A stretch of 28,943 nt of DNA from Flavobacteriales bacterium UBA4110 (GTDB lineage: Bacteria > Bacteroidota > Bacteroidia > Flavobacteriales > Weeksellaceae). The position numbers were made by a program, and so were the translations under genes. The stretch is from positions 1 to 28,943 of the forward strand of contig DFXK01000017.1 of NCBI GenBank assembly GCA_002383165.1. The letters are read 5' to 3'. How positions within the stretch are numbered: position 1 is the first letter of the stretch; each line of letters opens with the position of its first letter. Shown piece after piece: positions 21,335 to 28,921 of the stretch. Under the pieces are notes generated by a model. It was not told the DNA's origin and made no database searches. It was given only the letters and a program-made list of their open reading frames with translations.

Positions 21335-21811
21335 ATGAAAAGCAACTTATCATTAATAGTTTTAGTATTGGTTTTATCCTGTAATCAAAATAACAAAACA
21401 AAAGAATTACAAAAATCGGAAACAATTGAAAATTTTGATTGGTTAACAGGAAAATGGAAAAGATTAAATGAAGAAGCTGGAAAAGAAACTTTTGAAAATT
21501 GGAATAAAATTAATCCAAATGAATATTCTGGAATTGGATTCACTATCAAAAATGGAGATACAATTAATCAAGAAAAAATAAAATTAATTAAATCAAATGA
21601 GAAATGGGCTTTACTCGTAAAAACACCTGATGATAAAGAACCAATAAAATTTAAAATGCTGGAACAAAAAACTCCAACGGAATTTACTTGTGTAAATGAT
21701 TCAATTGATTTTCCAAAAAGAGTTCAATATTGGAGCGAAGGTGGAAAACTAAAAGCAAAAGTTTCTAATGATAAAATTCAAATTCCATTTGAATTCGAAA
21801 AAATCAAATAA
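21335..21811 (+). CDS. DUF6265-like lipoprotein
   Basis: 158 residues. A short signal peptide ends in the lipobox LVLSC with C16 as the lipidated residue. The body matches the DUF6265 pattern: FDWLTGKWKRLNEEAGKETFENW (about 34-56), then a lipocalin-like run of short strands and ENKxx-type turns. A small lipid-anchored beta-barrel is expected. It sits inside a run of cytosolic enzyme genes (27 bp after the esterase, 47 bp before the next ligase), and is more AT-rich than they are. It may be an insertion or a surface-associated partner; function unknown. Confidence 0.72.
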   Translation: MKSNLSLIVLVLVLSCNQNNKTKELQKSETIENFDWLTGKWKRLNEEAGKETFENWNKINPNEYSGIGFTIKNGDTINQEKIKLIKSNEKWALLVKTPDDKEPIKFKMLEQKTPTEFTCVNDSIDFPKRVQYWSEGGKLKAKVSNDKIQIPFEFEKIK

Positions 21812-21858
21812 ACAAATCAACAATTTTACAGTATAACAAAATCAACAAATCATAAATT

Positions 21859-22809
21859 ATGGCAAAGAAAATTGGAATTTTATTCGGGATGGAAGACACG
21901 TTTCCTTGGGCTTTTATTGATAAAGTCAATGAACTGGGCAAAGGCGAATATATCGCAGAACCTGTCCAGATCGATAAATTGGAACAAGGTGCTGATTATG
22001 GTTATGCCGTGATTATCGACAGAATTTCGCAAGATGTCCCTTTTTACAGAGCTTATCTTAAAAATGCCGCGGTTAACGGAACTTACGTTATCAACAATCC
22101 ATTTTGGTGGAGCGCAGATGAGAAGTTTTTCAACAACGCATTGATGTCAAAAATCGGAATTCCGTTGCCGAAAACTGTATTGCTGCCTTCTCACCAGAGA
22201 CCAACCAATACTTCGGAAACGTCTTTCAGAAACCTGAAATTCCCTCACGATTGGGAATACATTTTTGATTATATAGGATTTCCGGCTTATATGAAACCTC
22301 ACGACGGTGGTGGTTGGAGAAATGTGTACCGCGTAGAAAGTCCAGAAGATATGTGGGCAAAACACGCTGAGACCGAGCAATTGGTAATGATGGTTCAGGA
22401 AGAGATTGTTTTCGAAGATTATTACAGAGTTTATTGTCTGGGCAGAAAATACGTTCACATTATGCCTTATGAACCGAGAAATCCGCACCATTTGAGATAT
22501 GCAACTACGCATCAAACGGAAGGAAAAGAACTCGAAAAGCTTTTGAAAACCATTAAGGATTACACTATTAAAATGAATGAAGCTTTGGGTTATGATTTCA
22601 ACACAGTTGAATTTGCTGTGAGAGACGGAATCCCATATGCGATTGATTTCTGTAATCCAGCGCCTGATGCGGATAGAAACTCGGTTGGAGAAGAAAATTT
22701 CCAATGGATTGTAGAACACGCTGCAAAATTAGCAATCGAAAAAGCCAAAGACTACAAGCCTGGAAAAATCAATATCGATTGGGGAACATTTGTAACCAAC
22801 AAACTTTAA
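21859..22809 (+). CDS. ATP-grasp ligase, RimK/D-Ala-ligase type (second of the cluster)
   Basis: 316 residues. The N-terminal domain (about 1-85) has KIGILFGMEDTFPWAFIDKVNE. The ATP-grasp core carries K89 (ADEKFFNN), K146 (AYMKPHDGGGWRNV, glycine-rich loop), E181/E182, R190 in FEDYYRVYCLG (likely phosphate contact) and the metal ligands E251 (NTVEFAV), D263 and N266 (AIDFCNPAPD), so the canonical acid...Asp-x-x-Asn set is kept. This is closest to peptide-forming RimK-like ligases. It is followed by the YbdK-like ligase gene (65-bp gap), which supports sequential addition of residues to one product. No signal peptide; cytosolic. Confidence 0.9.
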   Translation: MAKKIGILFGMEDTFPWAFIDKVNELGKGEYIAEPVQIDKLEQGADYGYAVIIDRISQDVPFYRAYLKNAAVNGTYVINNPFWWSADEKFFNNALMSKIGIPLPKTVLLPSHQRPTNTSETSFRNLKFPHDWEYIFDYIGFPAYMKPHDGGGWRNVYRVESPEDMWAKHAETEQLVMMVQEEIVFEDYYRVYCLGRKYVHIMPYEPRNPHHLRYATTHQTEGKELEKLLKTIKDYTIKMNEALGYDFNTVEFAVRDGIPYAIDFCNPAPDADRNSVGEENFQWIVEHAAKLAIEKAKDYKPGKINIDWGTFVTNKL

Positions 22810-22874
22810 TAAAACAATAAAACCTTCAAGGTTTAAAATACAACTAACTACTACTAACTAACACAAGAAAAAAA

Positions 22875-23978
22875 ATGCACAAATTCACAATAGGTGTGGA
22901 AGAAGAATACCAAATCATAGATGCGGAAAGCCGCGATTTGGTGTCTCACGTTTCCAAAATCATTGAAGGAGGAAAAGCCGTTCTAAGCGAAAACTTAAAA
23001 CACGAGATGCACGAGTCTGTCGTAGAAATGGAAACAGGCATTTGTGAAAATATCCAACAGGCCCGTCAGGAATTGACTGACCTTAGAAGACATCTTGTAA
23101 AAACCGCTCACGAACAGGGTTTGCGTGTTTCAGGCGGTGGAACGCACCCGTTTTCTCATTGGAAAGATAACATCATCACAAAAGATGCACGTTATGACAA
23201 AATCGTAAGTGATATGGGCGATGTAGCAAGGTCAAATTTGATTTTCGGATTGCACGTTCATATTGGGATTCCTGACCGTGAAGAAGGCATCAGAATCCAA
23301 AATGTGATGCGATATTTCTTGCCACACGTTTACGCATTATCTACTAATTCTCCGTTTTGGGTTGGAAGATTAACGGGTTTCAAATCTTACAGACAGGAAG
23401 TTTTCGCTAAATTCCCAAGAACGGGATTACCAAGTTATTTCAGCAGTGTGGCGGAATTTGATGCGTACGTCAATCTAATGGTAAAAACTGGAACAATCGA
23501 TAATGCAAAGAAAATCTGGTGGGATTTGAGAGTTCATCCATTTTACCCTACGATTGAATTTAGGATTTGCGATATGCCTCTGACGATTGATGAAACGGTT
23601 TGTCTGGCGGCAATTATGCAATCTTTGGTCGCAAAAATCTATAAAATGCACCAGCAAAATATTAGTTTTAGGAGTTACAGAAGACTTCTGCTGACAGAGA
23701 ATAAATGGCGCGCTTCCAAAGATGGAATTGATGCACATCTCATCGATTTTGGCAAAGAAATCAGCGTACCTTATAAAGACTTACTGGAAGAATTACTGGC
23801 GTTTATTGATGATGTTGTTGATGATTTAGGCTGTCGAAAAGAAGTTGAATATGCAAGAGAAATTGTCAAAAACGGAACAGGAGCAGACAGACAATTGAAG
23901 GTTTTCCACGAAAGCGGCGGCGATATGAAAAAAGTCGTGGATTATATGATTTATGAAACTGAGAAGGGGCTTTTATAA
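22875..23978 (+). CDS. Carboxylate-amine ligase, YbdK/GCS2 (COG2170) family
   Basis: 367 residues, family-typical length. Motifs are in order: TIGVEEEYQIID (5-16), ESVVEMETGIC (47-57), SGGGTHPFS (86-94), FGLHVHIGIPD (124-134), TIEFRICDMP (226-235) and NKWRASKDGID (276-286). The glutamine-synthetase-like catalytic core has the expected acidic, His and Arg residues. E. coli YbdK shows weak glutamate-cysteine ligase activity; others of the family add cysteine or glycine to metabolites (for example in thiol or actinomycete pathways). Next to two ATP-grasp genes it is a third amide-forming enzyme. A 221-bp gap with a repeat follows. Confidence 0.93.
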   Translation: MHKFTIGVEEEYQIIDAESRDLVSHVSKIIEGGKAVLSENLKHEMHESVVEMETGICENIQQARQELTDLRRHLVKTAHEQGLRVSGGGTHPFSHWKDNIITKDARYDKIVSDMGDVARSNLIFGLHVHIGIPDREEGIRIQNVMRYFLPHVYALSTNSPFWVGRLTGFKSYRQEVFAKFPRTGLPSYFSSVAEFDAYVNLMVKTGTIDNAKKIWWDLRVHPFYPTIEFRICDMPLTIDETVCLAAIMQSLVAKIYKMHQQNISFRSYRRLLLTENKWRASKDGIDAHLIDFGKEISVPYKDLLEELLAFIDDVVDDLGCRKEVEYAREIVKNGTGADRQLKVFHESGGDMKKVVDYMIYETEKGLL

Positions 23979-24020
23979 TTATTAATGATTAATGGCAAAT
24001 TGTTTTCGAATCTCTCGCAA

Positions 24021-24138
24021 TAGGGATTGCAGTGGAAATCCTTTTGCTTTTCTTTCATATAAGGAAAAGCAAAAGATTGCAACGGAAAGCCCGACCCAAG
24101 TTATGGCTAAAGCGTTGGCGAGGGAATTGCCCAAATTA
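24021..24138. repeat. Interspersed palindromic repeat (copy B)
   Basis: Stem CTTTTGCTTTTC (24041-24052) / GAAAAGCAAAAG (24064-24075), flanked by a direct repeat GATTGCAGTGGAAATCC / GATTGCAACGGAAAGCC (3 mismatches in 17) and ending in TTGCCCAAAT. It shares its core with the copy at 10641-10775. Confidence 0.7.
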
Positions 24139-24182
24139 ATATTTTTAGAATTTTTTTAAATTTTCATCAATTCTAGATTCCG

Positions 24183-24190
24183 TATTTTTG
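24183..24190 (+). promoter_or_regulatory. -7 box TATTTTTG before the amidotransferase gene
   Basis: An exact TAnnTTTG, 10 nt before the ATG at 24200 and after the repeat element. It may start a second transcript within the cluster. Confidence 0.4.
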
Positions 24191-24199
24191 TAAAAATTT

Positions 24200-25042
24200 A
24201 TGAATATGAGTAAAAATGATGTAAGAATTGCACTTCTTGATATGAATAATAATCATCCGAATCAAGGGATGAGAAACATAAAAGAGCTGTCGAAAGCGTT
24301 TCAGGAGCAGTCGGCATATGAGGTTTCTGTGGAGCTTTTTGATGTTCGTTACAAAAATGAAATGCCAAATATTGAGGATTTTGATATTTTCATTTCGTCT
24401 GGTGGACCTGGAAATCCGCATCGTGAAGGTTACGAATGGGAAAAGAAATTTGCTGATTTTCTAACGCAAATCTGGGAACACAACAAAACTAATGAGCAGA
24501 AAAAATATCTGTTTTTGGTTTGCCATTCTTTCCAGTTGGCGGTTATTCATTTCGGGATTGCGAATGTCTGCAAGAGAAAATCTTATTCTTTCGGTGTAAT
24601 GCCGATTCACAAAAGCGAAGACGGCGAAAAAGATTTTTTATTCCAAAACTTGCCGGAGCCTTTCTATGGCGTAGATTCCAGAGCTTACCAATGTATAGAA
24701 CCAAATGATGACAAAATCAATGCGTTGGGAATGAAAATCGTGGCGTTGGAGAAAATCCGTCCAACGGTTCATCTGGAAAGAGCAATGATGGCCGTTCGTT
24801 TTTCTGATGAGATTTTCGGAACGCAATTTCATCCTGAAGCCGACCCAATTGGCTTCATCAAAAATCTGGAAGACGAGAAAAATAAAGAAGCGATGATTGA
24901 AACTTTCGGAATGGAAAAATACCTTGAAACTATCGACAGAATGGACGATGATGATAAAATCGTTCTAACAAGAGCGCAAATTATCCCAAGATTTTTACAA
25001 CTGGCTTCCGAACAAATTACTAAAAATTTAGTATTCGGTTAA
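24200..25042 (+). CDS. Class I glutamine amidotransferase (GATase1)
   Basis: 280 residues. Triad: nucleophile C108 in FLVCHSFQLA, H211 and E213 in FGTQFHPEAD; the oxyanion region is ISSGGPGNP (65-73). No synthase domain is fused and the C-terminus (about 220-280) is a helical extension. Free-standing GATase1 proteins either supply ammonia to a partner or hydrolyse gamma-glutamyl bonds, as in PuuD-like enzymes. The usual C-H-G at the nucleophile is C-H-S here. In this array it might amidate a carboxyl group or cleave a gamma-glutamyl intermediate. Start ATG 24200; a second ATG two codons later is equally possible. Confidence 0.88.
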   Translation: MNMSKNDVRIALLDMNNNHPNQGMRNIKELSKAFQEQSAYEVSVELFDVRYKNEMPNIEDFDIFISSGGPGNPHREGYEWEKKFADFLTQIWEHNKTNEQKKYLFLVCHSFQLAVIHFGIANVCKRKSYSFGVMPIHKSEDGEKDFLFQNLPEPFYGVDSRAYQCIEPNDDKINALGMKIVALEKIRPTVHLERAMMAVRFSDEIFGTQFHPEADPIGFIKNLEDEKNKEAMIETFGMEKYLETIDRMDDDDKIVLTRAQIIPRFLQLASEQITKNLVFG

Positions 25043-25049
25043 AAACTCA

Positions 25050-25173
25050 AACCACAAAAGTCACAAAAGCTTTTAACTAAAATTATTTTTAAAAGTTCAA
25101 AAAAGTCTATCTTTTAATCTATTCTTTTTTTATCTTAAAAATAAATATTCTAACTTTTGTGACTTTTGTGGTT
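25050..25173. repeat. 124-bp element with perfect 20-bp inverted ends
   Basis: Left arm AACCACAAAAGTCACAAAAG (25050-25069) is the exact reverse complement of the right arm (25154-25173). Each arm has an internal direct repeat of CACAAAAG. The 84-bp centre is AT-rich and has no ORF. MITE-like; I do not see target-site duplications with confidence. Confidence 0.75.
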
Positions 25174-25189
25174 AATAAAAAATTAAACT

Positions 25190-26371
25190 ATGATTCCAAA
25201 ATACAGAACTCAATTCAACGCAGAATTTTCTCCGGAAAAATATCAAAAAGTAAATGAATTAATAAAAGAGAAAACGGGATACGAAGCTGGTTTCCGAATA
25301 TCAGAAAGTCCTATTTTTCTTACAAATGAGTTCTGGCAAAAGCTTGATGATGCTTCTCAATCGATTATTTCGCAAATCAAGGAAATGTCTGTTGAAGAAC
25401 TCAGCAAAGCTATCCCTGCGAATTGTAATGTTCCGAATGACACTAAAAAGCCACATTTTGTTGCGATAGATTTTGGAATTTGTCAGGATGAAAATGGAAA
25501 CGTCATTCCGCAGTTGATAGAATTGCAGGCTTTCCCAAGTTTGTTTGGATTTCAGAAGTTGTTTGAAGAAGTGATTACCGAAGTTTATCCTTTCCTTAAT
25601 AAACTGAAAAACACACTTCCGAAAGATGAATACATCAAAAAACTGAAGCAAGTTATTCTTGGAAACGAGAATCCAGAAAATGTGATTCTACTGGAAATCT
25701 ACCCTGAAAAACAGAAAACAGCAATAGATTTTGTTGTAACAGAACAATATCTTGGAATCAAAACGGTTTGTCTGACGAAAATCAAAAAAGAAGGCAAAAA
25801 GTTATTCTATGAAAATGATGGAAAATTAGTTCCTATTCATAGAATTTACAATCGTGTGATTTTTGATGAATTGGATAAAATCGAGGGTTTGGAAACCGAA
25901 TTTGATTTCCGAGAAGACATTGATGTAGAATGGATTACGCATCCGAACTGGTTTTTCAAAATTTCAAAATACATTCTCCCAAAACTGAAACACGAGTTTG
26001 TTCCGAAAAGTTATTTCTTGTTAGATTTTCCTGAGAATGAACAATTAGAAAATTTCGTTTTGAAACCACTTTTCTCATTCGCAGGAAGCGGCGTAAATCT
26101 GAATCCGACTCAAGAAATCATTTCTCAAATTGACGATAAACAAAATTATATCCTTCAAAGAAAAGTGACTTACGCACCACTTTTTGAAGACATCAATGGA
26201 GAATTTTCCAAAGCTGAAAGCCGTTTGCTTTTTGCGTGGAATCCTGACGAAGAAAATCCTGAATTACTCGTCAACCTTGTAAGAATGACGAAAGCTGCAA
26301 TGGTGAATGTAGATTTTAATAAGAAAGATGCGATTTGGATTGGGAGTTCTATGGCGTTTTTTGAGAAATAG
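25190..26371 (+). CDS. Divergent protein resembling a circularly permuted ATP-grasp
   Basis: 393 residues, no signal peptide. FVLKPLFSFAGSGVNLNP (289-306) with K292 looks like an ATP-grasp nucleotide loop, and ILQRKV (321-326) like the following beta strand. Preceding it by nearly 200 residues is HFVAIDFGICQDENG...PQLIELQAFPSLFG (about 89-120), which resembles the metal-binding strand of the family, with E111 and Q113 in the usual acid/amide positions. The metal-binding strand lying before the glycine loop is what is expected for circularly permuted ATP-grasp proteins (glutathionylspermidine synthetase, DUF404-like groups). It would be a third ATP-grasp-type amide ligase here. I infer this by motif order only; weaker than the other calls. 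Confidence 0.6.
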   Translation: MIPKYRTQFNAEFSPEKYQKVNELIKEKTGYEAGFRISESPIFLTNEFWQKLDDASQSIISQIKEMSVEELSKAIPANCNVPNDTKKPHFVAIDFGICQDENGNVIPQLIELQAFPSLFGFQKLFEEVITEVYPFLNKLKNTLPKDEYIKKLKQVILGNENPENVILLEIYPEKQKTAIDFVVTEQYLGIKTVCLTKIKKEGKKLFYENDGKLVPIHRIYNRVIFDELDKIEGLETEFDFREDIDVEWITHPNWFFKISKYILPKLKHEFVPKSYFLLDFPENEQLENFVLKPLFSFAGSGVNLNPTQEIISQIDDKQNYILQRKVTYAPLFEDINGEFSKAESRLLFAWNPDEENPELLVNLVRMTKAAMVNVDFNKKDAIWIGSSMAFFEK

Positions 26372-26427
26372 TTTTCACTTTTAGTAATAATCTCTGGCGT
26401 ATTTTTTGAACATAGCGATAAAAGACT

Positions 26428-27114
26428 ATGTTAGATTTCAAGCAAATTCTTCTGGGTTCAGAAGATTGGAGTTTCCTTTTAGAAACTGTTCTGAGAACAA
26501 GTATAATGTTTGTTATCATCATCTTAGGACTTCGACTATTGGGGAAAAGAGGCGTCAAGCAACTATCCGTTTTTGAACTGGTTGTGATAATTGGACTTGG
26601 TTCTGCAGCCGGCGACCCGATGTTTTATAAAGACGTTGGAATTATTCCTGCAATTGTTGTTTTCACAATGATTATCAGCCTTTACTCCATCATTACATAC
26701 TTTATTGGAAAAAGCAAAAAATTTGAACAGTTGGTAGAAGGACAACCAATTTGTTTGATTGATGAAGGCGTTTTCTGCATTGATGATTTTAAGAAAGAGT
26801 CGCTTGGAGAAGATGAATTTTTTGCAGAATTAAGACTAAAAGGCGTCTCACATCTTGGTCAAATTGAAAAAGCCATTGAAGAAATCTCTGGCGAAATCAG
26901 CGTTTTTTATTATGAGGATAAAGATATCAAATATGGTTTGCCAATAATGCCTGGTTCATTGGAGAAAGCCGTAACGACAATTACTAAAAACACCTACTAT
27001 TCTTGTACTTTTTGTGGTTATACTCAGGAATGTGATAGTGGAACACAAAGCAATTGCAGAGTTTGCGGAAAAGATGAATGGGTAGAATCTTCCAACAAAA
27101 AGAGAATCTCTTAA
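26428..27114 (+). CDS. DUF421 (YetF/YcaP-type) membrane protein with C-terminal zinc ribbon
   Basis: 228 residues. Three N-terminal spans (about 20-38, 48-61, 71-93) and the DUF421 signature LSVFELVVIIGLGSAAGDPMF (46-66) lead to a cytosolic YetF-like alpha/beta domain (about 94-175: GQPICLIDEGVFCID, ELRLKGVSHLGQIEKA). The C-terminus adds CTFC (193-196) and CRVC (210-213), a CxxC-x13-CxxC pair that should bind zinc or iron, with an extra C202. DUF421 proteins are of unknown function, linked to membrane or spore-envelope properties. The tail overlaps the end of the convergent HAD gene by 4 bp. Confidence 0.85.
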   Translation: MLDFKQILLGSEDWSFLLETVLRTSIMFVIIILGLRLLGKRGVKQLSVFELVVIIGLGSAAGDPMFYKDVGIIPAIVVFTMIISLYSIITYFIGKSKKFEQLVEGQPICLIDEGVFCIDDFKKESLGEDEFFAELRLKGVSHLGQIEKAIEEISGEISVFYYEDKDIKYGLPIMPGSLEKAVTTITKNTYYSCTFCGYTQECDSGTQSNCRVCGKDEWVESSNKKRIS

Positions 27115-27764
27115 ATCAATTCCAATTCCTCAACTTTCAGCTCATCAAAATGATGAATGACCAAATCTGCAGTTTCATAGTTTTGATTTTTACTGTTTTC
27201 GCTTTTGTAACCAACACAAAATATCTCTGCAGCATTTGCTGCCCGAATTCCGTTTGTGCTGTCTTCTATGATAATGCAATTCGATTTTTCATTTCCAGAA
27301 AGCCTTTGAGCTTCGATGAAAATAGCAGGATTTGGTTTTGATTCGGGGAAATCTTCACCACTTACGAGATGTGAGAAAAATGGAAATAAGTCAAACCTTT
27401 TGAAAACTCTGTCAATGGTAGATTTTGCGGCAGAAGATGCTAAAATCAATTGAAAATTGGCAGAATGAAGATTCTTAATCAATTCTCCAACTCCATCCAA
27501 TAATTTCAAAGCTGGGTCAGAATCGAACAAATCATAAAATATGGTTCTTTTTCTTTGGATTAATTCTTCAACATTGGTCTCGATTCCGAAAATTTCTTTA
27601 ATCATTTGATAGACATTCCGGGTGGATTTGCCTGTGAATCTTGAGAATAATTCTGCATCCACATCGATTTTCAGTTCGTTGAAATGTTGGTAGTAAGCTT
27701 TTTTGTGAAGTGGTTCTGTATCTACAATCACGCCGTCCATATCAAAAATCACTGTATTCTTCAT
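27111..27764 (-). CDS. HAD-family phosphatase (beta-phosphoglucomutase-like)
   Basis: 217 residues. Motif I IFDMDGVIVD gives nucleophile D8 and acid D10; motif II is LILASSAA (about 101-108); the motif III lysine is in SKPNPAIF (about 140-147); motif IV is IIIEDSTNG (about 160-168). The cap inserted after motif I is of the C1 helical type, as in beta-phosphoglucomutase and phosphoglycolate phosphatase. The substrate is a small phosphorylated compound, not determinable here. A TACTTTTG box on the minus strand (27801-27808) gives a leader of about 30 nt. Confidence 0.9.
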   Translation of the reverse strand: MKNTVIFDMDGVIVDTEPLHKKAYYQHFNELKIDVDAELFSRFTGKSTRNVYQMIKEIFGIETNVEELIQRKRTIFYDLFDSDPALKLLDGVGELIKNLHSANFQLILASSAAKSTIDRVFKRFDLFPFFSHLVSGEDFPESKPNPAIFIEAQRLSGNEKSNCIIIEDSTNGIRAANAAEIFCVGYKSENSKNQNYETADLVIHHFDELKVEELELI

Positions 27765-27800
27765 CTTCTAAATTCTCTTTTCAGTTTCATTAATTCGTAG

Positions 27801-27808
27801 CAAAAGTA
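27801..27808 (-). promoter_or_regulatory. -7 box TACTTTTG of the HAD phosphatase gene
   Basis: An exact TAnnTTTG on the minus strand, 36 nt before the ATG. No clear -33 element. Confidence 0.4.
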
Positions 27809-27841
27809 GGGATTGAAAATTAAACTGAAAGATTTTGGAAA

Positions 27842-28864
27842 TTATTGAAATGTTAATTTGACAATTTTATCCTTCCCAGCTAAGATCAACGTATCGTGAT
27901 TCAGCCATTCGCAAGCGTAGAAATTTTTTTCGTCAGATATTTTGGTCCAGGTTTTTCCGTAATCTGAAGAAAAACTGATGTGTTGGTCGCCAACGGCTAC
28001 GATTTCTTTTCCTTTTGTTTTTGGTCGGAATTTCACACAAGTCATATAGCCAGCATTTTGTCCGCTGGCTTGGATTTGCCAAGTTTGTCCACCATCATTG
28101 GTTGTTGCGATATTATTGATATTATCGGATTGTTTTGTGTAATCTCCGCCTACTGCGATTCCGAAATTTTTGTCATAGAAATTTATTGAGTAAATACCTT
28201 GGGATGATGTTCCTTGAGTGAAAGGTGTTTCGAAAACCTGCCAGTTGCAATCTTTATTTTTCATTCTGTAAATTCTGGATTTTGCACCTCCTGTAGCAAT
28301 CCAAATAACATTTCCAAAACTTGCAATATTAGTATTACTAGCAGCAAAAGCGGCTTCGCCTTTTTCTAAATAAGGAAAATCTTTACAATTTTTACAATTG
28401 ATCCAATTTGCACCTGCATTTCGGGTTTGAGTGATATTTAGTCTTTGATTGGCTGATGGGTCACTAAATGCTAATCCAAAATTATTATCTGTGAATTTCA
28501 AAGCATCATAAAAAGCCGTCTTATCATTATCATTAAACACAACTTTTAAGTCTAATGTTTTTTTGTTAATTTGGAAAAAATACGCAGTACTTTCTATATT
28601 AATTGTATAAAAATATTTTTTGTTTTGAGCTAAAGTTCGGAACTGAAGAGATTTTTGAGACAATCGGATTTGCTTTTTATTAGTGACATTCTCTAAATCT
28701 ACATACCCAAACTTAGAATCTGTACCTGCATACCAGACTTTTCCGTCCCAGAGTTGAATGGCTCGAATGCTGATTTTGTCAGTCAATAATGTATCGATGG
28801 TGAATTTCTGAGACAGTAAAAATGTAGAGATAATTACGAAAGTGAAAATGATTAGTTTTTTCAT
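27842..28864 (-). CDS. Secreted BNR/Ycf48-like beta-propeller protein
   Basis: 340 residues with a signal peptide (about 1-18, LIIFTFVIISTFLLSQ). The rest is a repetitive propeller in which blades recur as W-x-x..(G/A)-T..G-x-T-W: IQLWDGKVWYAGTDSKFGYVD, NAGANWINCKNC, NNIATTNDGGQTWQIQ and ISFSSDYGKTWTKIS (Asp/Tyr-box style). These sequences are similar to photosystem II assembly factor Ycf48-like and sialidase BNR propellers. No catalytic sialidase arginine triad is apparent. Many flavobacterial homologues are annotated as oxidoreductases without support. Function unknown; secreted. Upstream lies the end of the window with a partial repeat. Confidence 0.8.
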   Translation of the reverse strand: MKKLIIFTFVIISTFLLSQKFTIDTLLTDKISIRAIQLWDGKVWYAGTDSKFGYVDLENVTNKKQIRLSQKSLQFRTLAQNKKYFYTINIESTAYFFQINKKTLDLKVVFNDNDKTAFYDALKFTDNNFGLAFSDPSANQRLNITQTRNAGANWINCKNCKDFPYLEKGEAAFAASNTNIASFGNVIWIATGGAKSRIYRMKNKDCNWQVFETPFTQGTSSQGIYSINFYDKNFGIAVGGDYTKQSDNINNIATTNDGGQTWQIQASGQNAGYMTCVKFRPKTKGKEIVAVGDQHISFSSDYGKTWTKISDEKNFYACEWLNHDTLILAGKDKIVKLTFQ

Positions 28865-28921
28865 TTTATAAAAATAATGAAAGTTTAAGAATGTTGATGA
28901 TTGTTGAAAAAAATTTGGTTT

